NCBI GenBank assembly: GCA_964017145.1
Contig: CAXHKQ010000082.1
Span: forward strand, 1-38,745
DNA from: Agrocybe praecox
Taxonomy: Eukaryota; Basidiomycota; Agaricomycetes; Agaricales; Agrocybaceae
Direction of reading: 5' to 3'
Length of the DNA stretch: 38,745 nucleotides
How positions within the stretch are numbered: the first letter of the stretch is position 1; each line of letters starts with the position of its first letter. Under the pieces are notes generated by a model, which was given only the letters and a program-made list of their open reading frames with translations, did not search any database and had not been told where the DNA came from. Positions 1 through 9,054 of the stretch are shown piece by piece. Position numbers and translations under genes: made by a program.

Positions 1-2
1 CC

Positions 3-777
3 GCCGCCACCCCAAAGAAGCCCGCCGCCGCCGCCCGCAAACCAGCAGCCGCGAAAACCGCCGCCGCCGCCAAAGCGTCTGCGTCGAGCGGCTCCGACGA
101 CCTCCGCTCACCGCCACCTGCCAAAAAAAACCGCCGCTCGCAAACCGCCCACACCCGCGCGTGGCCACGCCCAAACGGGCCGCCGCCACCAAGCGCAGCG
201 TCGTCGCAGCGCTGTCCGCTTCGGATCACGAGTCGCGCGACTCCTCGCCCGAAGTGCTGCCCGCGAAGAAGCAGCGCGGCATGCGCTCCGGCTCCGAAGC
301 GCCGCACGAGAAGGAGAATGCCGCCCAGAATGGGGCTCGCTTCCGATCATCATGGAGGAGGCAGCATGACCATCAACAATGGCTGCCAGTCGAAGCGAGC
401 GACCAAGAAGAAGGACAAAACGTACGAGTTCAACTTCGAGTTGGACGTCAGTTTGGACGCGAATGTGGTGATCAATGTGAAGCGGGAAGGCGAGGGGCGA
501 GTCGAAGACCAAGGAAACGGAGAAGAAGAAAGCGACGACGCCACTGCAGAAGGTGCTGAGTGGCAGCGTGGCCAAAGCGGCGGCAGCGGCGGCGGCGGCG
601 GCGGCAAAGGCGGCGAATCCGGTGAGTGTGAAATCGGAACCGCTGGAATCGGATGACGACGACGAGATCGAGGCCAGTCCGGACGTGACGCCGGTGGCGA
701 GCGTGCGGCGTCTGCAGAAGGACGACAGCAGGCGGCGGGCGCACAACGGAGCGACGCCGACGTCGGTGCGGAAATGA
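3..777 (+). CDS. 3' end of an unrecognised Lys/Ala/Pro-rich nuclear-type protein, frame-disrupted
   Basis: I do not recognise the family. Coding-like sequence runs from the window edge to a TGA at 775-777, but moves between frames: frame 3 up to the A8 run at 123-130, frame 2 to the GGGG near 336, frame 3 to the GGG near 484, then frame 1 to the stop. One extra A at the first site and one G fewer at each of the others would give a single open frame, so indels in the assembly are more likely than exon boundaries; a decaying pseudogene is the alternative. The product is basic and disordered: repeated Ala/Lys/Pro (AAAARKPAAAK, PPPAKK, ATPKRAAATKRS), a poly-Ala run of about ten residues (566-598), an acidic SDDDDE stretch and Ser/Asp-rich segments. 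Two sites fit the SUMO consensus psi-K-x-E (VKRE near 478, VKSE near 628). This suggests a chromatin or transcription-associated protein, but no domain identifies it. The start lies left of the window. Confidence 0.55.
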
Positions 778-1472
778 TTTGTGCAGTCCGCAATGTGCTG
801 CTGGTGACTGTGGATGGATTTGTGTTTAAACTATTTGTATTGTGTCTGCGTATTTGCGGTCGACGCACAGTTTTTGTTTGGTTCAAATATGGGACTGAAA
901 TACACACACGTTATGTGGAAAACATAAGAATATTCTCTTGAATGCAATTGGACAATGGGATTCATGTCGAGCTGTCGATCGCTGGTGAATATTTGCACGA
1001 GTAAAGTATAGATGCTCTAGCAATCGGGACACTCGCTAAATTTAAAAATCGACCAAAAATATAGAAGGAATAGCACGATTTTTAAAATTACAAATTTCAA
1101 AAGTTATAGCTGATTTTGTAAAAGTTACATTTTCGCTAACTATTTTATGTTTTCTGTACACGCATATCTTGGACATACAAAAATGTTGAAAAATAATTTA
1201 AAGCTTTATCTGCACAATTCGAATATGGTCTCAGATTTTTCATAATGTTATTTTTCATCGAGATACATAAGTTTTAGTCGAACAACACACATGCTCCAGC
1301 AATCTCACTTGCATCGATTTATTCGCCGTTATTATTTGTATCCATTTCCATCGGCTTGAAGAAATCACGACTTTTTTCGAGCCGATGAAATCAATATATT
1401 TTAGCATGATCTAAATATGTGTATACGTTTATTATTCTAAAAGTTGAACCTGTCAAAAGTTATGTCCTATAA
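778..1472. other. 3' flank and AT-rich intergenic DNA
   Basis: No gene seen. The first 150 bases are probably 3' UTR of the preceding gene; I see no canonical AATAAA there, only an AGTAAA near 1001. From about 1395 the sequence resembles the left inner part of the foldback element at 4230-4918 (shared AGTTATGTCCTA at 1458-1469). Confidence 0.4.
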
Positions 1473-2766
1473 CAGGGTGTCTACTCGGTCAGTATACTGA
1501 CAAAGTCAGTAAAAAGTCAGTATTTCAAAATCCGGTCAGTAAAGTCAGTAAAAAGTCAGTAAATTCATGGAGAGGTCAGCCAAATTTGATAGAATTCGGA
1601 GGTCAGTCATATATTCCTTGTATTTGTATTTTTCTATGAAAATAATCTTCCTTGCGGGGCACTTTTTTCAGTAGAATACCACGATTTTTCATAACCCTTT
1701 TCCGGACACTGGTCGATAATAATCGGCCAGCAATTTTGGGATTTTCCCCAGGCAAGCCCAGGATGAGAATGATCCTGAAATAAATATAATATGATAGTTA
1801 CATCCTTTGTGAACACATATAATTTATATTTGGCTTAATTTTGCTCTTCTATCTAGTCGTTCTGAGGCCTCAAAGTAGTGCGGATCTCGTGTTTTTTAAA
1901 ATATTTTTTTCAATAATTCGTTAAAAATACTCTCACAAAACATTTTGTTGTACAAATGACCTCTTGTCGTTCACGTATACTTGATTATTCGAGTGAATTT
2001 GGGGTGAAATCCAATCATTACATTCGCCCGCTAGACGTGAGCAAATGATAGTGGTCGATTATTCATAAAAATGCAAATTTACATAACTCAAGCTCATTTT
2101 CCATACAAGCCGAACATCTAACATTCCCCTTGATTACGAGAACTGTCAAGCAATTATAAGCACCGTTTATAAAGTGGTGCATGTGTGTTGCCGTTGGTGC
2201 TTATGTTGCTTGACAGTTCTCGTAATCCCCTCGATTGAGATAATTATCAAAAACATAAAAAAAGTATTCGAGATCAGCATAAGGATACTTGAACTTCATT
2301 TAATTTGTTGTTTATCTCAAAATATCAATTTAAGCTTATATGTAAACATTTTTTTATCTATGTTAAATGTGCATTTTTCGACCCCGAAATCGGCGGGTGG
2401 TCGATTAATCGATCAAACCATTCATATTTGGCACGATTCGGCTTTCCTAATTAGTTGTAATAACGTTTCAAAGTTGGACTGATTTCATGTTTTTTTTAAT
2501 TCGGTAATACGTTGAGAATACTATAGATTTAACAAAAAATAATGTTCTAAATGTGCTCTTGTCGTCAATGTGCACAGAAACTCATAATTTAATAAACAAA
2601 TCAATGTGCTCTTTCTGATTAGGCCCAATTAATATAAATTAATAAAATGTCTCGGTAGAGATCCCTCCATTTACTACTCCATGATTTTTTGTTCATTTAT
2701 GATTTATTGTCTCGGAGGTCAGTAAAAGTCAGTAAATCGACTCAAGTCGAGCCAGTAGACACCCTG
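1473..2766. mobile_element. Non-autonomous DNA transposon with CAGGGTGTCTAC termini
   Basis: The ends are perfect 12-bp inverted repeats: CAGGGTGTCTAC at 1473-1484 and GTAGACACCCTG at 2755-2766. Both are flanked by TATAA (1468-1472 and 2767-2771), read as a 5-bp target duplication. Just inside the left end are about seven copies of GTCAGTAAA-like repeats (1499-1566), with two more near the right end (2719-2736) on the same strand. The interior has no transposase reading frame. It contains a long hairpin (2132-2227) and a diverged direct repeat of about 110 bp (about 1888-2000 and 2486-2590). Superfamily is uncertain; hAT-like termini are my best guess, but the duplication is not 8 bp. Removing the element rejoins a foldback relic, which supports the boundaries. 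Confidence 0.75.
2132..2227. repeat. Long imperfect hairpin inside the 1473-2766 element
   Basis: The left arm 2132-2164 pairs with the right arm 2196-2227, with one single-base bulge and one or two mismatches. The core GAGAACTGTCAAGCAA pairs with TTGCTTGACAGTTCTC. The loop is about 31 nt. It could be the centre of an older palindromic element or an inverted tandem copy. Confidence 0.8.
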
Positions 2767-2944
2767 TATAATCCTTTGACGAAATACGGATATTTTGTAT
2801 GGAGAGTGAAATAAAATATTTCTCCTTGTCCACATTTATCGTGTTTCATGTTTTCTTTAGATCATAATGAGCGAGTACTCGGAAGAAATGGAATAATGGA
2901 ATAATAAAGTCCTCTCATTCGAACAAAATTTCGAAACCTAAAAC

Positions 2945-3140
2945 CCATGATTTCTCGATGATATTTTGTAAGAATGATTTTAAAGACATCGTGAAAATGG
3001 TTCTCTTTGCAATTAACGCCCTCAGCACATTCTTTTTTTGCACAATGCTGTTCCGCATTACATGTTTTGTATATTAAAAAAACAGTTTGCATACATATTA
3101 TTTTAAAATATTTTTCAACGCTCACATTTTAGATTTGTTT
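2945..3140. repeat. Copy 1 (left part) of a diverged direct duplication
   Basis: This stretch aligns with 3948-4140: both begin with a CATGATTTC motif, followed by GATATTTTGTAA / AATATTTCGTAA, then TGGTTCT, GCAATTA and CGCCCT in the same order. The copy resumes after the SINE at 3583-3650, which aligns with 4148-4205 (both contain GAAAACTTGC). The SINE therefore inserted into one of two duplicated segments. Confidence 0.65.
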
Positions 3141-3582
3141 AAACAAATAATGACGACGCGATGGTAGAGTGGGTAGCGTAGTGTTTTGGAATCAAAAGTT
3201 GTTGGTTCGAATCCCCGAAGCGGCACCTCAAATTTATCAAACGCGTCGTCAAAAACTGGGAACTGTGTAATCAGCAATAAACAGGTTGCTATACACAAAA
3301 ACAATAAGTTCTCAAAGCGCAGAGTGGAAAAAACAACGTATCACTCTGCCCGTGTGTGAGCAGACACGTAAATGTTGGCTTGGCTTTGTTCTCTCTCTCT
3401 CAGTGTAGCGCTAAGCGCTGATTTCGTTCTAGTAAAAGCTCCTGTTTGAGTGAAACTGCCCTGTTGATATACTGGTGCCTATCAACAGTAAAATAACCTG
3501 TAAAAGCTTCGTATTTTCAAATACAGCCGCCCAACACTCCTTAATGGGGTAAATGGATGTAGATGATGATGAAACAAATAAT
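3141..3582 (+). mobile_element. tRNA-derived SINE with 11-bp target-site duplications
   Basis: The body 3152-3571 is flanked by the perfect direct repeat AAACAAATAAT at 3141-3151 and 3572-3582. The head resembles a tRNA: an A-box-like TGGTAGAGTGGG at 3162-3173 and a perfect B box GGTTCGAATCC at 3204-3214, which together form an internal Pol III promoter. GACGACGCG at 3152-3160 pairs with CGCGTCGTC at 3242-3250, so the tRNA-like head sits in a stem. The 3' end carries the short repeats GATGATGATGA, a tail typical of SINEs mobilised by LINEs without long poly(A). It has no protein-coding capacity. I do not recognise the family. Confidence 0.85.
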
Positions 3583-4229
3583 TTAACATTTATCAGTATG
3601 CACTTTGATGAAAACTTGCAGATTTTTTAAAAGGCTAAATGTGCCAAAAATGGCTAAATAGAGTATATAAATAATGAAAATAAGGAAAAAAAAGCGAAAA
3701 TGGTCTAAAAAAGGGAAAATAGATTAAAAACGACCTAACGTCGAAAAAAGGGAATAAAAAGTAAGGTTAATTTTATTCATACGAACGCGTGACGCATAAC
3801 CGTGGTTACAAATGGATGAACTTCCGGGCCTTGGTCATCAGCATGGCCCGGAAGTTGAGGGCCTGAAAAAGTACGTTTTAGGGCCCTAAAATAGTGGCTA
3901 AAAACAGTGGCAAGGGGTCTAAAAACAAAAAAAAAAATGGTTTAAAAACCATGATTTCACGATAATATTTCGTAAAATGGGTTGAAAGACGACTTGAAAT
4001 TGGTTCTTCATGCAATTATCGCCCTAAGCACATCATTTGCTTGCATAACACTGTTTCGCGTTTCGTATATTTTCAGAGAAATTAGCAAAAATAGTTCTTT
4101 TTTTTTCTTCAAGTAATTTATTAGTTATTTTTTTAAAGAAAAGTACCAACATTCACCATTATGCAATTCGAAGAAAACTTGCGGAGTTTTTAAAGGGCCT
4201 AAAATTAAATTAAAACATACACTTACATA
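3583..4229. repeat. AT-rich repeat relic, includes copy 2 of the duplication
   Basis: No gene. The stretch is rich in short variants of GGCTAAAAA / GGTCTAAAAA, and 3948-4205 is copy 2 of the duplication seen at 2945-3650. A 10-bp perfect stem (CTTCCGGGCC / GGCCCGGAAG, near 3830-3863) lies between. This looks like an old degraded transposon; no ends could be defined. Confidence 0.5.
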
Positions 4230-4918
4230 CACTAGTGGACTTATACTTGAGAACGATTCTATTTCCGGGTTCTTGGCCAGAGTCGCTGTATTCTATGACT
4301 TTTTATGATGGAGTTATGCTCATTCACTCAGTACTCAGCTTTCTGTGAAGTTTGAATATTGTAGAAGACATAGTGTAGACACACTGAGCTACCGTAAAGT
4401 GAAACACGATCCCAAAAAACTAAAAGCCACAACGATTTTTGTATATTTTTTCGAATGATGGGGTTTTGTGCACATTTTAATTATCAATCATTTGAGTATA
4501 CTCGCATTGCTCTAACTCAATTCAGTATAAAGTTATGTCCTAATAACCTAAGAAGAAACAGAAATAATTTTGTATGGCGAGTGCAATAAAATCGGTGTCT
4601 TCATTTGTCTCCATACAAAAAAAATCGTGTTACGTCTTCCGTTTTTAGGACGTAACTTTGTACCGGATTGACTTAGAGAGATGCAAGTATACTCAAATAA
4701 TAGATAATTAAAATATGCACAGATCCTCATCATTCGAAAAAATGTACAAAAATCGTTGTGGCTTTTAGTTTTTTGGTGTCGTGTTTCACTTTACGGTAAG
4801 GCTCAGCGTGTCCACACTGTGGCTCCTACAATATTCAAACTTCACAGAAAGTTGACTATACTTAGTGAATGAACATAACTCAATCATAAAAAATTCTTGA
4901 ATACATCGGCCACTAGTG
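4230..4918. mobile_element. Foldback/MITE element with TA target duplication
   Basis: The element is flanked by TA (4228-4229 and 4919-4920), with CACTAGTGG at the left end and CCACTAGTG at the right. Its two halves are long inverted repeats of each other around a centre near 4570-4610: for example the poly-T/ACGATTTTTGTA block at 4430-4446 pairs with 4741-4756, and TTCACTTTACGGTA at 4785-4798 pairs with 4391-4404. There is no coding capacity. The left end carries about 38 bases after CACTAGTGG that are missing from the right end and match the terminus of the 18174-19810 element. TA duplications and these ends fit the Tc1/mariner superfamily. Confidence 0.8.
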
Positions 4919-5099
4919 TATATGTGTTAAACCAGTGCAATTGTATTTTTCCATATTGATTTTATTTTCCTACATGTTATATTTTCAGTGTGAACTTATT
5001 TTAATTCCATAACGGAAATGTTCCCCACCCCCATTTGAAACTGAACGAAACCGTCTAGATACTCGCTATACTCGCTAGATAAACTCAACGAAACTCAAC

Positions 5100-5685
5100 C
5101 TCTGCGCGAGTATCCAAGCAACCCCCACTCCCCCCACACTCTGTATTTATCGCACAACCCAAAACAGCTGAGCAACTTACGTCTTCGCTGTACATTTTCT
5201 GTGTGTGTGCGCGCAATTTGTTTGCCAACAACGAGACCGACGACGACCGCCGACCGTCAGTCGTCAGCAAATATCGTCCACAAGCGGCTCGCATATTCGC
5301 ACTTCGCACAGAAAAACTGCCCAGGCAGTCGCGCGCATTCACACATTAAAATTGTATCGCGACAGTCGAGCGAGTGAGGAAAATCGCCGCCAGTCGGGCC
5401 CCAGTGGGTGGAATTACGTCAGTTCGCGGTCGATTGCGCGATTTATCGGAAAATACGACGCACGCTGTTTGTTATCAATACATTCCGAAGTGTGCAAGTG
5501 GTTGTTTTTCGTGCCGGCAAAGTTGTTCGCGCCCTTCAGCAATTTCGCAGCAATTTATCGTCGACTCAACAGTGCAATTGTACGATTACGATTACTCATC
5601 GGCAAAATCAACATCGGCGCTTCGCAACAGCGCCCGGCTTTTGCGCGGCAAATTGACACCGCGTCCATCGTGCATCATCATCGTC
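5100..5685 (+). promoter_or_regulatory. Putative promoter and 5' UTR of the receptor gene
   Basis: GC content and CpG frequency rise sharply from about 5150, and the sequence is continuous with the first coding exon without a recognisable intron. No TATA box or clear initiator could be fixed; a CAGTCGTC motif near 5257 is the best initiator-like site. Long open frames across this stretch (5205-5852) start at non-ATG codons and run through the real splice donor, so I do not count them as genes. Confidence 0.45.
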
Positions 5686-5766
5686 ATGAGACATGCCATC
5701 GCATTGCTGTGCTGCGGCCTGCTGGCGGTCGTGGCAGCGGAGGACAATCTATATTTCCCGTCGATT
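5686..5766 (+). CDS. Lerp: Coding exon 1 of a Lerp/CI-MPR-like lysosomal enzyme receptor (signal peptide)
   Basis: The ATG at 5686 opens a 27-codon exon encoding a textbook signal peptide: short basic start (MRH), hydrophobic core AIALLCCGLLAVV and a VAA cleavage motif before EDN. It ends exactly at a consensus donor (ATT followed by GTGAGT at 5767), in phase 0. The phase-0 acceptor at 7480-7481 joins it to the extracellular repeat exon. A secretory leader followed by mannose-6-phosphate-receptor homology repeats is the architecture of insect Lerp, a type I membrane protein of the Golgi/endosome route that sorts lysosomal hydrolases. The symbol is assigned by architecture; no alignment was run. 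Confidence 0.75.
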
Positions 5767-6221
5767 GTGAGTCATTCGTCATTCGTTTGTTAATTTGTGC
5801 TGGCTGTTTGTTTTCTTTGTGGGGCGGTCGTTTTGTGCACAATTGCGCATAGTCACATTGCGCGGGTGCGTTGACGAGCGATGACAGCGAAATGTGTGCA
5901 TGTGTGCATGTGTGTGTGTGTGTTTATTCGACGGTCACCTGTTCGATGTGTGAGCGCGCAAGTAGTATTTTTTACGATGTGTATTTGCGAGGTGAATTTC
6001 GTGTGTTCGGGCTGCTTTTATCGCGTCACGATAAGAAGCTGGGTCGACGAAGCCGTATGTTTGTGTCGCGCAGCGGTTTTGCGTCGTTACGATATGAAAA
6101 TTCGCGCTTATATTGTACAAATCGATACACACACCCCCCAGTCATTGGTGGGGTTTTTGCTCAATGATTTAGTTAATTTTTGGATCTCAATTGTCAATGA
6201 ATAATATATTTTTGTATTTAG

Positions 6222-6272
6222 TTAAATTAAAATGTCCAATGTTTCATTGTATCATTGGACATTTTAATTTAA
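6222..6272. repeat. Perfect 20-bp inverted repeat with 11-nt loop
   Basis: TTAAATTAAAATGTCCAATG (6222-6241) is the exact reverse complement of 6253-6272; the loop is TTTCATTGTAT. It lies in intron 1 of the receptor gene. It could be the remnant of a very short MITE or an RNA hairpin. The arms are perfect although the neighbouring repeats are decayed, which implies a recent origin. Confidence 0.85.
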
Positions 6273-6440
6273 AATAGAATCGAATCGAATGGAATAAAAT
6301 AGTGCAAGCTTTATTATTTAGACTGAATTTCTACCTTACGACATAATAGCACGCACATCTAGCAAATTGCAATAAACGTGTTAGTCATTTTTAGGATGAA
6401 CCGAATTTGTTCACTTCAGGGAAAATGTTTGGTATATGTA

Positions 6441-6967
6441 CAGTAAAACCTACCTAAACCGGAATCGCACGGAGCCGAAAAAAACATTCCGGCTTAGGGA
6501 GGTTGATTTTACAAGACCTAAAGAAATCTTAAATAACGGTAAAAAATTAAACGTGAGTTCAACATGTATTAGAAGACCTAGAAAACAAAGAAAAGAAAAC
6601 AAAGAATCTGTTTGGAGTCATTCAATTCTACCGTTTTTGTCGCTTGAAGGGAATTCGATGACAAATATTTTCGTCGGATATTTCAATTTAGGAATTAAAG
6701 AAATTTCGTGTACGTCGGAAATAGATGATTCAAATTGTTGTTAAATTTGAACTGTTTCTAATGGATTAGACTAATGATTTTATACACATTTTCCGTCTTA
6801 CAGAGGTTCAGTGAACACAGAAAATTTGTAAAGTGATTTCCGTTTCCGGCTCAGAGAGTTTCCGGCTTACAGAGGTCGATTTTCATTCAAAGCGTATTCA
6901 ATAAGGTTTTCGGGACCGAGCAAATTTTCCGGCTTAGTGAGGATTTCGGCTTAGGGATGTTTTACTG
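6441..6967. mobile_element. pogo/Tigger-like MITE
   Basis: TA duplications (6439-6440, 6968-6969) flank terminal inverted repeats CAGTAAAACCTACCTAAACC (left) and CAGTAAAACATCCCTAAGCC (right, reverse complement). Termini beginning CAGTAAAACCT with TTA.CCGG further in are typical of pogo/Tigger elements. Degenerate copies of TCCGGCTTAnnGAGG recur just inside both ends (about 6487, 6858, 6930, 6945), probably transposase-binding repeats. A 102-codon open frame (6436-6744) shows no transposase motif. Confidence 0.75.
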
Positions 6968-6989
6968 TAGTAACCAAACACGAAAATCC

Positions 6990-7400
6990 GATTTTTTTTA
7001 TGGAGAGTGAAATAAAATATGTTTCCCAATACAAAATATTTGCGTGCCGTATTCGAATAGAAACCCGTATCTTTTCACTGGCGTATATATTGTACTTTTC
7101 GACATGACCTCAGACAATTACATACATGGTTGTGCAGATAAGTACGCACGTTTTTTATATCTGGGTTCATTTTGATGATAGAGATGTGTTCGTTCACTAA
7201 GTGCGCACCTTTTTGTAACTTTGAGTATTGTAGAGGCCATAGGGTGAACACACGAGACCGTTCTACAACGATTTTTGTTATTTTTTTGAATGATGAGGTT
7301 TTGTGCGTGTAAGTCACTCCTGTGAAAAGTTACGTCATTTAAACCAAGCTTGAACTCAAATATTTTGTATGGTTTTTCATTCGATATCACTTGATAAATG
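6990..7400. repeat. Degraded copy of the foldback family at 4230-4918
   Basis: 7160-7300 follows 4310-4465 block by block (TTTGAGTATTGTAGAGGCCATAG, ACGATTTTTGTT, TTTTGAATGATGAGGTTTTGTGC), and 7330-7375 matches the central AGTTAYGTC...TTTTGTATGG part. The 22-mer at 6999-7020 is identical to 2798-2819, also part of this family. No clean ends remain. Confidence 0.6.
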
Positions 7401-7481
7401 ATCATTAGATATCCAAATCAATATTTCGAATTTATAAACTATCATTGCTAACTATTCATTTTCCCGAACTCTTCCAAACAG

Positions 7482-7990
7482 TCTTCGTCCGACTGCCGCA
7501 TCACCGAGCCGCTGTACAATCACACCTTTGACCTGACCGGCTTGCGAACGACTTTGGCCCACAAGGTGCCTTTGCCCGGACCGGTGAAAAACTCGTTTCT
7601 CGAGCTGAACGTGTGCGGTCCGATGATCAAACATTGCGCCGGCATCTCGGAGTCCAACGTTTGCCTGACCAAGGCCGGCAAAGAGACCGTTCTGGCAGCG
7701 AACGCCTCGCTGCAGCTCAGCGACGGGCAGCTGGCGTTCCGGATGGAAGGAGGTCCGTGCAATGGCACGGAGAATTGGACGACGACGGTGCAGCTGAGGT
7801 GTTGGTACGGGGCGCCCCGGAGGCAGGAGATTGAGGTGGTGGCCGGCGAGGAGTGCGGCTATCGGTTGGTCTGGTATACGAGGCTGGCTTGTTTGACGCC
7901 GCCACTGGTGGATGGCGGATGCGTGGCGCACGATGCGGTCAGTGGGCAGACGTTTGATTTGTCGGCGCTGCAGGCGAGGAGGAATTATAG
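7482..7990 (+). CDS. Lerp: Coding exon 2 of a Lerp/CI-MPR-like receptor (first MRH repeat, start of second)
   Basis: The exon adds 169 codons plus two bases (residues 28-196) and is open from acceptor to the GTGAGT donor at 7991. It encodes one complete mannose-6-phosphate-receptor homology repeat of about 150 residues and the start of the next. Family landmarks are the cysteine pattern, an NVCGP segment (residues 70-74), and the end of the repeat ECGYRLVWYTRLAC, matching the EC-x-Y-x-x-x-W-x-T-x-x-AC ending of CI-MPR repeats. It is followed by a new cysteine and FDLSAL, as at the start of a repeat. Sequons NHT, NAS, NGT and NWT suggest glycosylation. I cannot say whether this repeat binds mannose 6-phosphate. 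OS-9 or GNPTG are less likely because a second repeat begins. The exon ends in phase 2; no continuation is visible downstream. Confidence 0.85.
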
Positions 7991-8124
7991 GTGAGTTGGG
8001 AATTACATGTTTTTCTGCAATACTGAAATATACATTTCTGTAGTAACCAACATTTTTGTTTAGCATTTGAGCAGTTTTTAGTTGTTTTGTAACTGCTTGC
8101 ATTGCAACCAAGGCAATAAATATA

Positions 8125-8811
8125 GGGTAGTTTCACTAGTTGTGAACATAGCCCGGTTGTGAACACCCCACCGTAACTTTTGAAATAAATCAGATAAGAG
8201 GTTTGTGCGTTATGTCAACACGATGGATTATTGCTTGCGTAGAATCTATAGCCTATAACATTTTATAATGTGTGAAAATCAACATTGATCTAAATTTAAT
8301 TTGTTTTCAAATAGCGATAAAATGAAGTGAATAGCTGCAAAATAGTGAGAGTGATACATTTTTGCAAATAAAATGTAATATATTTTATTAGTTCATCAAG
8401 TTTTATTAAAAAAAATTTAACCAAAAAAATTGCAGTTCATTTTTAGAAATTTCCTACTTTTCCCAGTACATACACTTTACAACAAACAAATATTTTGGGC
8501 GGCAATTTTTGTAATACGAAGTAGTATGAAGGCAGACATTTAATTCGTAGCATGAGTAGCCACTTGATTTCACATGCGGAATGGACTACTGCATGCAAGG
8601 GTTAAACAAACAAATATTTACATAATCTTCATCCGATATCCAATATAGCGATGTTAATATAACTTCGCAAGAGCTGTTGGCAATGCCAATAAAATCCATT
8701 AATATACACATGTTAACATAAATATTATCTTGATCAAAAGTTATGACTAACGAGACACTAGACATTAATATGTCAACAACCAAACTGTATCCACAACCGA
8801 TTAAACTCCCC
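8125..8811. mobile_element. MITE-B copy 1
   Basis: The left end GGGTAGTTTcACTaGTTGTG and the right end (reverse complement GGGGAGTTTAATCGGTTGTG) form imperfect 20-bp terminal repeats, flanked by TATA on both sides (8121-8124, 8812-8815), so the target duplication is TA or TATA. No coding sequence. A second copy at about 14634-16101 shares many internal blocks (TTTGTAATACGA, GTAGCCnCTTGAT, GGTTAAAC / GATTAAAC, CAAAAGTTnTGACTAA), which confirms a repeat family. Confidence 0.7.
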
Positions 8812-8835
8812 TATATTATCGCTCTGTTTCATGAG

Positions 8836-8915
8836 TTTCACGTTTCACAGAAATCGGATCGATCTCGCTCTGGTTCAAGGGTTTCTCGTGTCACTGCAAT
8901 CGGTTCGATCTCGAA
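8836..8915. repeat. Imperfect tandem repeat, two units
   Basis: GTTTCACAGAAATCGGATCGATCTCG and GTTTCTCGTGTCACTGCAATCGGTTCGATCTCG are adjacent related units with a period of about 45 bp. No function is visible. Confidence 0.45.
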
Positions 8916-9054
8916 TGAAAATGTGTAACATCATCGTAATTTTGACCTTTCCTCGGGCAAAAATTACACGATAAGCGTTCCAATGGAAATGGGTTAAATA
9001 TTCATGTTATAAGGTGCAATTTCCGATACATCTATGTTTTTAGTCAACTTATTA

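Larger units (their letters stand above)
5767..7481 (+). other. Intron 1 of the receptor gene, with transposon relics
   Basis: A 1,715-bp GT-AG intron: GTGAGT at 5767, and a CTTCCAAACAG acceptor ending at 7481 after a pyrimidine-rich stretch. It contains a GT microsatellite (about 5895-5922), a perfect hairpin (6222-6272), a pogo/Tigger-like MITE (6441-6967) and a degraded foldback copy (about 6990-7400). No coding sequence is supported inside it. Confidence 0.7.

Noticed and set aside
3158..3229. Possible tRNA gene
   Set aside because: A and B boxes are good, but the cloverleaf arms do not pair as in a tRNA and the sequence is the head of a SINE with target-site duplications.
5205..5852. 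215-codon frame over the receptor's 5' UTR and exon 1
   Set aside because: It has a non-ATG start, runs through the consensus donor at 5767, and lies in a different frame from the signal peptide; no domain.
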